DNA from: a virus
Virus record (IMG/VR): IMGVR_UViG_3300013132_005642
Span: 1-39,622 of that record
Reading direction: 5' to 3' (one strand)
Length of the DNA stretch: 39,622 bases
The notes below the pieces were generated by a model, which made no database searches, was not told the origin of the DNA, and worked only from the letters and a program-made list of their open reading frames with translations. Each line of letters begins with the position of its first letter. Position 1 is the stretch's first letter. Positions 34,131 to 39,622 of the stretch are shown piece after piece. The position numbers and the translations under genes are program-made.

Positions 34131-34574
34131 TTATTTGCCTCGGAGGACTCCCGTACTGTACCATATTCTCTCATGTATAAAATATAGTACCGGTTTAAAA
34201 ATAAGCTCCCCAATTCCTATTGCTCCACTAACATTAAGATCTCCCGTCATTATATAAGCAGCCGTAAATGTGGTCAATGTTCCCAAAATTCTATATGTAA
34301 TCGTTTTTAGTATATGCCTAATTACAGCATCATCTTCTTTTTTAACAGTGATATGGGCTATCCCATTTTCTACCATTAAATTACCCGTACATGATATGTG
34401 CCATTTATCTCCGACGTCTTCTATATGGTCTTTGGTGGTATATGTTTTGGAATCTATAATAATATTAGAGACTAAAATTTCACCACTGTCGCTTACAATC
34501 CTCCACTTATCTGAATCTAATTTGGACTGGGTGTTGAATCTTATCTGAAATTTTTTATTGGCTCTAGATTTCAT
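34131..34574 (-). CDS. DUF2061 membrane protein with N-terminal cytosolic part
   Basis: 147 residues. Residues about 85-140 match DUF2061: HILKTITYRILGTLTTFTAA, TGDLNVSGAIGIGELIFKPV and YFIHERIWY, with two membrane helices. DUF2061 genes often neighbour or fuse to APS kinase in sulfur assimilation clusters, consistent with the order here. The N-terminal 80 residues look like a soluble beta domain. It may anchor or channel intermediates for the APS kinase/nucleotidyltransferase pair upstream, which it overlaps by 11 bases. That role is unproven. Confidence 0.75.
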   Translation of the reverse strand: MKSRANKKFQIRFNTQSKLDSDKWRIVSDSGEILVSNIIIDSKTYTTKDHIEDVGDKWHISCTGNLMVENGIAHITVKKEDDAVIRHILKTITYRILGTLTTFTAAYIMTGDLNVSGAIGIGELIFKPVLYFIHERIWYSTGVLRGK

Positions 34575-34986
34575 AGAATTTTATGAGATAATTATAAACA
34601 TCGCTGTGTATAGACTCTGGCACATATTCCTTCCATGAATCTGATCCTTTCTTAATGGAATTTCTAATTGATGTTGCAGATATCATTTTTATGTCGTCGG
34701 GCGGAAAAAATTCATTCGCCTCGTATCCAACACCCCTGCCCCAATTAACGGATTCTATATCAGGTATTATCATTGCGGTAAGGTCTCTGCCAGAAAAAAC
34801 CTTTTCGATCAATCTAACCGTTTCCTCTGTAGTGAAAGGGTTTTTTTCATCTGGCTCAATATCTCTAACCATTATTAAAACGGGAATACCCAAATCCAAT
34901 TTTTGATTTATTAACCAAATGTGGCCAAAATGAAGAGGCTGCCACCTCCCAATAAATACCGCATATTTCTTTTTGCTATTTTTCAT
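34564..34986 (-). CDS. NMN adenylyltransferase-like nucleotidyltransferase
   Basis: 140 residues. FIGRWQPLHFGH (11-22) carries the HxGH-type nucleotidyltransferase motif, and KMISATSIRNSI (about 106-117) matches ISATSIR of NadM and related enzymes. VNWGRGVGYE is consistent with NadM-type. It could make NAD from nicotinamide mononucleotide, or be a related cytidylyl- or adenylyltransferase working on a sugar or sulfur compound because APS kinase lies 10 bases upstream. A NadR-like kinase at 29534 supports NAD, and the neighbours support sulfation; both remain open. Confidence 0.75.
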   Translation of the reverse strand: MKNSKKKYAVFIGRWQPLHFGHIWLINQKLDLGIPVLIMVRDIEPDEKNPFTTEETVRLIEKVFSGRDLTAMIIPDIESVNWGRGVGYEANEFFPPDDIKMISATSIRNSIKKGSDSWKEYVPESIHSDVYNYLIKFYEI

Positions 34987-34996
34987 AATCTTATTC

Positions 34997-35572
34997 TTAT
35001 TTTAGTAGATTAAAAAGTTCATTGACATTTCTATCTATATCTAAAGGATCATTATTTTTCAATATGACTCCAGAACTTGACGCCTCAAAGGGAGCAGATA
35101 TCCCAGTGAAATTCGCAATCTTTCCATCCATAGCTTTACGATAAAGTCCCTTTGGATCTCTATCTATACAAGTTGATAAATCAGCGTCTACGAAAACTTC
35201 TATTAGATTGTTTCCTAGAATCTCCCTCACTGATTTTCTGTTCTTCTCCAGCGGGGTTATGAAACAGGCAATAACTATAATTCCGGAATCATTTATTAGT
35301 CTGCACACTTCAGCACATCTTCTGATATTTTCATCCCTATCATTTTCAGTGAATCCCAAATCTTTATTCAGTCCAGATCTGACTGAGTCACCGTCGAGAA
35401 CATATGAATGAAAACCATTCTCAAAAAGAATAAGGTCCAATCTGTTTGCTATTGTTGTCTTTCCCGATCCAGAAAGTCCATACATCCAGATGGTTTTTGC
35501 CCTCTGATTCTTTATGGACTCTCTCATCTCTCTAGAGACAAGTGGATCAATAGGATATAAATTCCTCTCCAT
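34997..35572 (-). CDS. cysC: APS kinase (adenylylsulfate kinase)
   Basis: 191 residues, the usual CysC length. Walker A GLSGSGKT (32-39), LDGDSVRSGLNKDLGFTEND, ENIRRCAEV, CFITPLEKNRKSVRE, RDPKGLYRKA and FTGISAPFE all match the family. It phosphorylates APS to PAPS, the sulfate donor for the sulfotransferase at 3287-3853. No ATP sulfurylase is present, so APS must come from the host. It is the first gene of a cluster with the nucleotidyltransferase and DUF2061 protein. Cj1415-type kinases in Campylobacter look similar but act on other substrates, an alternative to keep in mind. Confidence 0.9.
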   Translation of the reverse strand: MERNLYPIDPLVSREMRESIKNQRAKTIWMYGLSGSGKTTIANRLDLILFENGFHSYVLDGDSVRSGLNKDLGFTENDRDENIRRCAEVCRLINDSGIIVIACFITPLEKNRKSVREILGNNLIEVFVDADLSTCIDRDPKGLYRKAMDGKIANFTGISAPFEASSSGVILKNNDPLDIDRNVNELFNLLK

Positions 35573-35622
35573 ATACTAAATTTATATGAATTATATTAGC
35601 TAAAAAGATTATGTTCCCGGAT

Positions 35623-36123
35623 TCAAGACAGCTTACCCTTTCTAAAGAGATATGATGGAATTTCGCCATAAACTCCGGTTTCTCTTAGAATATTCCAAAG
35701 TGATTCATAGTCAAGCTCTATGAGTTGGACGTGCGAGCTTTTTTCTTTGGATGGATCCCATAAATGACTAGTGGCATCAAAATGTTTTCCTTTATATGAA
35801 TTCCACGCATGTTCTATTGGAATTGAGTTCCATAGCATCATTATACCCTCCACGTACTTTATTTCGGGATCCAGATTCATGACCTGTGTGGCATTTTTAT
35901 AGCAGTCTTTTACTCTTAATTTTTTTCGTACCCACTCCTGAGTCAATTCTGGAATAACAGATTCGGGTGAATGAATTTCAACTTGTATAGCAGATCTTCT
36001 CTGCCATTCATACCACTCTCTTTGTTTTCCACTGGTCATGGAAATTATCTGATCCAGATATTTGGAATATGCGTTTGGTTCGGAGGAATTTTCATTCAGA
36101 AAATCGGAGAGTCTTAGGATCAT
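35623..36123 (-). CDS. Tagged protein with Cys-His-Asp protease/transglutaminase-like fold
   Basis: 166 residues. MILRLSDFLNENSSEPNAYS carries a short form of the shared tag with FLNE-N as candidate cleavage site. C74 (KDCYKNA), H105 (PIEHAWN) and D116 (HFDATSH) form a catalytic triad order seen in papain/transglutaminase-like folds. It may cleave or crosslink a peptide, or be a dead relative. A GATATATA element ends 4 bases before the ATG. Together with the tag this suggests a head-borne enzyme delivered into the host. Confidence 0.72.
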   Translation of the reverse strand: MILRLSDFLNENSSEPNAYSKYLDQIISMTSGKQREWYEWQRRSAIQVEIHSPESVIPELTQEWVRKKLRVKDCYKNATQVMNLDPEIKYVEGIMMLWNSIPIEHAWNSYKGKHFDATSHLWDPSKEKSSHVQLIELDYESLWNILRETGVYGEIPSYLFRKGKLS

Positions 36124-36127
36124 AGTT

Positions 36128-36135
36128 TATATATC
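36128..36135 (-). promoter_or_regulatory. GATATATA element, 4 bases before the ATG at 36123
   Basis: A perfect motif in the short gap between the receiver-like gene and the tagged C-H-D protein. Confidence 0.55.
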
Positions 36136-36138
36136 CGA

Positions 36139-36525
36139 TCATTTCCCCAAGTCATCGTGATATCCATTTAGAAGAGCAAGGATGTTTTCTTTTCCGCCGG
36201 GATTTAGGGAATGTACCAAAAAACGAGGCAGATTCATGTTGTTATTCCTGCAGTATTCTGTTAGCCACAAGGCACAGTCTAGTCCTGTTTTGTCGTGATA
36301 CGAAAATGATTCCCGACAAGTCATCGGGTCATAATGAACGTCAGCTAGGTCATGGTCGAATGAAACAAGTTCCGGTAGTCCTCTCTCCAATATAATGTAA
36401 ATAAAGGAATCATAACTTCTTACTATTTCCCATTCCCCCAATCTATATAGGGGTTTTATATCTACTGGATATATGTAATTTCCAACTTCCCCCGGAAGTC
36501 TGACATCATCAAGAAAGAGATTGTA
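36139..36525 (-). CDS. Receiver-like protein (cyclic-phosphate processing type) with disrupted start
   Basis: The open frame begins after a TGA at 36526-36528 that directly follows an ATG at 36529-36531. It reads YNLFLDDVRLPGEVGNYIYP at the start, the LDDxRxP opening of small cyclic-phosphate processing receiver proteins, then LVSFDHDLADVHYD, KTGLDCALW, LPRFLVHSLNPGGKENILAL. A TACATTTG box 17 bases before the ATG shows that the ATG is the expected start. So codon 2 is a stop. Initiation at an internal TTG (36441) would lose the acidic motif. It may be a mutation, recoding or sequencing error. Confidence 0.65.
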   Translation of the reverse strand, partial: YNLFLDDVRLPGEVGNYIYPVDIKPLYRLGEWEIVRSYDSFIYIILERGLPELVSFDHDLADVHYDPMTCRESFSYHDKTGLDCALWLTEYCRNNNMNLPRFLVHSLNPGGKENILALLNGYHDDLGK

Positions 36526-36547
36526 TCACATAAGAATATTTTATACG

Positions 36548-36555
36548 CAAATGTA
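36548..36555 (-). promoter_or_regulatory. Bacteroidota-type -7 box (TACATTTG)
   Basis: TACATTTGCGTAT on the minus strand, 16 bases from the ATG at 36531. The correct spacing supports that ATG as the original start of the receiver-like gene. Confidence 0.6.
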
Positions 36556-36576
36556 ATTGAAAAATACTTCTAGAAT

Positions 36577-37275
36577 CTATTGAAGATTTTTCAGATCCTC
36601 TGGTGAATCAATTCCATGACTTTTCATGGTTGTAATAAAGGTTTCTATCTGATATCCATTATCGATCCATCTCAGCTGTTCGAGATTCTCCTCTATCTCA
36701 TTCTTACTTTGAGGAAGAGTCGATAAAATAGGTAACACGTTTTTCTTGAAGGCATAGATTCCCACGTGGATGAATCTTGGAATGGGAGGATCCGTTAAAT
36801 TTATGGAGAGATTTCTAGTGAAATATGATGTGCCCATTCTGCCAGTTATTACCTTAACAGAATTTTTAGATAGAAGAATTCTCGGGTCATTCTCTCTTCT
36901 CATTAGGGTTCCTATTAGACCATCAGATTTCGAAGAATTGATAACGAATAAATTTATTTCTTTTGGGTCAATAAATGGTTCATCCCCCTGAAGATTAACA
37001 ACTATATCATATTCAGAGCCAATGGATTTTAGGACTTCTGCGCATCTATCAGTTCCTGAATTACATTCCGAAGTCATAACACATTCTCCGAATTCTCTCA
37101 CGTGATCAAATATTCTTTGGTCATCGGTGCCCACTATTATTCTATCAAAACATTCAGACATTTTAGCCGCTTCATAAACCATGCTGATCATGGATTTACC
37201 CTTGATATCTGCCAGGGGTTTACCTGGAAATCTGGAACTTCCCCATCTGGCTGGAATTACACATAGTGACTTCAT
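36577..37275 (-). CDS. kdsB: CMP-KDO synthetase (3-deoxy-manno-octulosonate cytidylyltransferase)
   Basis: 232 residues, slightly shorter than the usual 245-255. VIPARWGSSRFPGKPLADI (N-terminal CTP loop), IIVGTDDQRI, SGTDRCAEV, VVNLQGDEPFI, FIHVGIYAF, and EENLEQLRWIDNGYQIETFI all match KdsB. It activates KDO (or a related ketosugar) as CMP-KDO for lipopolysaccharide or capsule. A phage copy suggests remodelling of host surface glycans or decoration of virion glycans, in line with the glycosyltransferase at 21889. No KDO transferase is in the window. The alternative is activation of another 2-keto sugar. Confidence 0.88.
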   Translation of the reverse strand: MKSLCVIPARWGSSRFPGKPLADIKGKSMISMVYEAAKMSECFDRIIVGTDDQRIFDHVREFGECVMTSECNSGTDRCAEVLKSIGSEYDIVVNLQGDEPFIDPKEINLFVINSSKSDGLIGTLMRRENDPRILLSKNSVKVITGRMGTSYFTRNLSINLTDPPIPRFIHVGIYAFKKNVLPILSTLPQSKNEIEENLEQLRWIDNGYQIETFITTMKSHGIDSPEDLKNLQ

Positions 37276-37292
37276 TAAAATTATAGATTTGA

Positions 37293-38447
37293 CTAACGAA
37301 TGTTTTCAGTATCCGGGGATTTTATCTTGAAAATACCCAATCCAAATACGTTTGCAGATGGATTTGCTTCGAGAGTGATTTTTTCCATTTGTCTCTGTGT
37401 GTTTCCGCCCGTAACGAAGTCATCGACTAAAAGAATTCTTGATCCTGATGGTATGTCAGACTTTCCGGTCTCTGTTAATCTCATAAATCTATCCACAAGA
37501 TATCTATATCTTTTATGGAGAGGCCCTCCTTGGAATTTTACTTTCTCGCCGGGAATATTTCTCATTATTTTGTCTATATTAGATTCAAGTTCGATTTTAA
37601 CTCGGGGCTGTAGATTTTCTATTTTATTCCAATACCATTCAGCATCTCTCCACTTAAGTTTCTCAAATGCTCCAGCAGAAACCTTTGGTAATTTTTTGGC
37701 CATACCAAAGCTGTCCTGCTGCCTCTCTATTTCAACGAGAATCTCCTCTATAAATATAGGCAGGATTTTAGACGAACTTAATGGTGAAGCTATAAGATCA
37801 TATCCAACAAGATCCAATTTGGAATTAATAACACCAGTTCTAATCATTTTTCGTGTTAGATCCTCTCCGAATCTCATATATTTAATATCCTCTAGAGTCT
37901 TATCCTCTTCATTAGGATAATCCCATAGCGTAAATGTTTTGGTTCTTTTTCCGAGTTCTTTTATTGTGGGTCTAAGAATATTAAAGGGAGGGTCTAATGG
38001 AATCCCATATTCTTCGGCTTCCTCTGATTCTATTATTTTTTTAATATGTTCCAATGAAGAATTATAGAGATCCATAAAATACTGTGGTAGTTCACGATTG
38101 TCTACCTCCCTACCCATAGAAACATCAATAAAATATTTGCCCATTTTATTTATTATGCGATTAAGAGCGCTAACAGGAACTCCCATCTTAGCCGCTAGGT
38201 CATCAATCCAAAGAGAATATTCCCTTCTCTTCCATCCATCACCAAATATCATATTCATTATCTGGTGATCTGGAAGCCCATATTTTCTATAGATGAGTCT
38301 ATTTTCATTTTCGGTTGGACTATCATCAGCTCTATGAACCCCCAGGATATAAGCAATTGCAGCGGGTTTTCTCCTGCTAAAATGAGCAGCCTCATTCAGA
38401 TGTTCTGTAGATTCAAAAAATTGTAGGTATGGCTTGATGTGTATCAT
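37293..38447 (-). CDS. Tagged phosphoribosyltransferase-domain protein (384 aa)
   Basis: MIHIKPYLQFFESTEHLNEA carries the tag with HLNE-A as a strong cleavage-like site. A helical central region (about 30-330) has no family recognised, and the C-terminal part contains RILLVDDFVTGGNTQRQ (about 343-359), the PRPP-binding loop of type I phosphoribosyltransferases. Activity on a base or nucleotide, or ComF-like function, is possible. A GATATATA element ends 7 bases before the ATG. If the tag works as proposed, this enzyme is packaged and delivered. It lies downstream of the fibre-like gene. Confidence 0.78.
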   Translation of the reverse strand: MIHIKPYLQFFESTEHLNEAAHFSRRKPAAIAYILGVHRADDSPTENENRLIYRKYGLPDHQIMNMIFGDGWKRREYSLWIDDLAAKMGVPVSALNRIINKMGKYFIDVSMGREVDNRELPQYFMDLYNSSLEHIKKIIESEEAEEYGIPLDPPFNILRPTIKELGKRTKTFTLWDYPNEEDKTLEDIKYMRFGEDLTRKMIRTGVINSKLDLVGYDLIASPLSSSKILPIFIEEILVEIERQQDSFGMAKKLPKVSAGAFEKLKWRDAEWYWNKIENLQPRVKIELESNIDKIMRNIPGEKVKFQGGPLHKRYRYLVDRFMRLTETGKSDIPSGSRILLVDDFVTGGNTQRQMEKITLEANPSANVFGLGIFKIKSPDTENIR

Positions 38448-38454
38448 ACAAGTC

Positions 38455-38462
38455 TATATATC
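38455..38462 (-). promoter_or_regulatory. GATATATA element, 7 bases before the PRTase ATG
   Basis: A perfect motif in the gap between the fibre-like gene and the phosphoribosyltransferase gene. Nothing else is clear between 38463 and 38548 except a short hairpin (GATGAA/TTCATC). Confidence 0.55.
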
Positions 38463-38548
38463 TTGTTATAGCGGATGAAAAATTCATCTGTGATTTGTAG
38501 ATTTATTATTGCGGCTATTAAGTAATAGGTACACCTGTATGAATCAGT

Positions 38549-39367
38549 TTATTTTTCACATGTATATCCAGGATTCTCAGTGACGGTAAAGATAATATTT
38601 TCACCATACGAATTATACGTGAAAACACCGGTGGGAATTTGATCGTTATTAGCTCCCACCGCTTGTCCCCAGACCATATTAAATCCGGGCTGGGTTGGAG
38701 AGAGATAATAGAATTCATATCCTATCTCATAATTTCCAGTCAAATTATTTAAAAGCACAGGTAAATCACCCATTGAAATGGCAGAGTCCCCACCGAGCGC
38801 TAAATATGTATAAAATTTTGTATTACCAAAAGTGTACACGACTGGAATCCAAGACTGAGTTTCTGAATATCCATTAACAGAATCTTCGATATTAATACAT
38901 CTCGGAATATAGGGTCCGCATTCAAACTGTAGAGATGGATCCTCCGCAATGCCGAAATCACCGTACATGGTATCAAGTGTCCATGGGCCCGTTAGCTCTG
39001 GTGCACTTCCTGATATGGTCTCCGTATCAAAAAAGTTAGACGCTATGAATATCCACTGCGATCCGTCCCACTCCACAACTAAGGTATTTGGTCCAAATTG
39101 GGTTTCGAATTTTGGTGTTCCTGAATAACTTCCAATATATTCCAACCAATAATAAATGGATATTGTTGCTCCACCAAGATCTATAGCTTCAGAAGTAATA
39201 TTGAGATTGAATATCATATTTATGCCGCCATTTGTAATGTAATCACAAACTGGGGTTGGACAGCATGAGTGTTCCCACATACATCCATCCCAGACCCACG
39301 CTCCTCCAAAATAAGCTTCAATTGAATCCCCTATCTGAGGGTTTTTGGGCCATTGTATTTTTGCCAT
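38549..39367 (-). CDS. Fibre- or adhesin-like virion protein (272 aa)
   Basis: Starts MAKIQWPKNPQIGDSIEAYF, then GAWVWDGCMWEHSCCPTPVC, a short Trp/Cys-rich opening seen in phage tail-fibre and appendage proteins. The rest is Gly-, Ser-, Thr- and Tyr-rich, with repeated beta-type segments (EWDGSQWIFIASNFFDTETI) and few charges. There is no signal peptide, no membrane segment and no tag. It likely forms part of a receptor-binding or decoration structure. No enzymatic motif is seen. Confidence 0.65.
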   Translation of the reverse strand: MAKIQWPKNPQIGDSIEAYFGGAWVWDGCMWEHSCCPTPVCDYITNGGINMIFNLNITSEAIDLGGATISIYYWLEYIGSYSGTPKFETQFGPNTLVVEWDGSQWIFIASNFFDTETISGSAPELTGPWTLDTMYGDFGIAEDPSLQFECGPYIPRCINIEDSVNGYSETQSWIPVVYTFGNTKFYTYLALGGDSAISMGDLPVLLNNLTGNYEIGYEFYYLSPTQPGFNMVWGQAVGANNDQIPTGVFTYNSYGENIIFTVTENPGYTCEK

Positions 39368-39408
39368 ACTTCTTGATGTTTTATTGTGTTATATATATTT
39401 ATAGAGAA

Positions 39409-39622
39409 TTATTTAGACATATTTCTTTTCTCCTCTGAATTCATCATACAATCTCTTATCTGTGAAATAGGGAGAAAAGTGTTGTGCCAGTGATCCAGTC
39501 CGGATTCGTCGGGATCCCTATTTAATATTTCCCTATAAAGAGAAGTGATCCGTCTTATTCTAATATTGTCTCTATAAAGTTTTCCCTCCCTCCATAAGTT
39601 ATGATAATATTTTTTGGATGAA
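39409..39622 (-). CDS. DUF4214-like protein, N-terminus cut by window edge
   Basis: An open frame runs in from the right edge and ends TAA at 39409, about 70 codons. LYREILNRDPDESGLDHWHN and PISQIRDCMMNSEEKR match DUF4214, a small helical repeat common in bacterial surface and S-layer-associated proteins. It may be a C-terminal cell-surface or glycan-associated module. The start lies outside the window. It precedes the fibre-like gene in transcription order, with a 41-base gap. Confidence 0.6.
   Translation of the reverse strand, partial: SSKKYYHNLWREGKLYRDNIRIRRITSLYREILNRDPDESGLDHWHNTFLPISQIRDCMMNSEEKRNMSK

Noticed and set aside
6134-36528. Stop-codon reassignment (TAG or TGA read as an amino acid), known in some Bacteroidota phages
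   Set aside because: Intact genes end cleanly in each of TAA, TAG and TGA with normal operon spacing (for example TAG at 6685, TGA at 668), so the standard code fits. Only two or three local cases look like read-through, and these fit mutation or read errors better.
1-39622. CRISPR array or insertion sequence
   Set aside because: No regularly spaced repeats with spacers and no transposase or terminal inverted repeats were found. The three GTGGAAAA repeats at 28309-28406 are too few and irregular for CRISPR.

Overview
The window is accessory DNA from a large tailed bacteriophage, most likely a large-genome myovirus of a Bacteroidota (flavobacterial-type) host. The phage call rests on about 60 small, tightly packed and mostly minus-strand genes, arrays of tRNA genes, a homing endonuclease between tRNAs, a GH19 lysozyme, a fibre-like protein, and many N-terminal tags resembling the T4 capsid-targeting peptide. 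The host call rests on repeated TAnnTTTG promoter elements (the Bacteroidota -7 box), the absence of Shine-Dalgarno sequences, low G+C, and a Fibrobacter-type paralogous domain.

Layout. 1-2460: a complete two-component system (GAF-PAS histidine kinase and receiver-only response regulator). 2489-7589: about 17 tRNA genes or remnants interrupted by a sulfotransferase, a methyltransferase, small ORFs and a GIY-YIG endonuclease; two tRNA groups are preceded by boxA-like sequences. 7655-15359: small proteins, a nucleoside deoxyribosyltransferase-like enzyme, a HAD phosphatase, a truncated PRPP synthetase, thioredoxin, a YkuK/RNase H-like protein and several tagged proteins. 15468-24638: tRNA-Arg, Thg1, an AAA ATPase, a flavoprotein, a MESH1-like HD hydrolase, a CCA-adding enzyme, a glycosyltransferase, a NADAR protein and a decayed kinase gene. 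24674-31000: lysozyme, a macro-like protein, a stand-alone NUMOD1 protein, SmpB, a ParB-like protein, a NadR-like kinase and a secreted metalloprotease. 31100-39622: a ferritin-like protein, a DUF5872-like protein, an S-adenosylmethionine decarboxylase homologue, a DUF2061 / nucleotidyltransferase / APS kinase cluster, a C-H-D protease-fold protein, a receiver-like protein with a broken start, KdsB, a phosphoribosyltransferase, a fibre-like protein and a DUF4214 fragment.

How the genes fit together. Translation is heavily supported: tRNAs (one initiator-like), Thg1, a CCA-adding enzyme for the tRNAs whose genes lack CCA, and SmpB. APS kinase could supply PAPS to the sulfotransferase, and KdsB plus the glycosyltransferase point to glycan remodelling. 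NADAR, macro-like, MESH1-like and NadR-like enzymes suggest control of ADP-ribose, alarmone and NAD pools, plausibly against host defences.

The most notable pattern is a short N-terminal tag, roughly M-K-x-L-x-x-[FY]-x-x-F and often followed by hydrophobic-x-E, on at least 13 otherwise unrelated proteins. It resembles the T4 capsid-targeting sequence and its protease site, suggesting a varied cargo packaged in the head and delivered with the DNA. A second pattern is an 8-base motif, GATATATA, 4-22 bases before many starts including most leading tagged genes, while other genes have host-type TAnnTTTG elements. These look like two expression classes. All functional statements come from motifs read by eye; no database search was possible.
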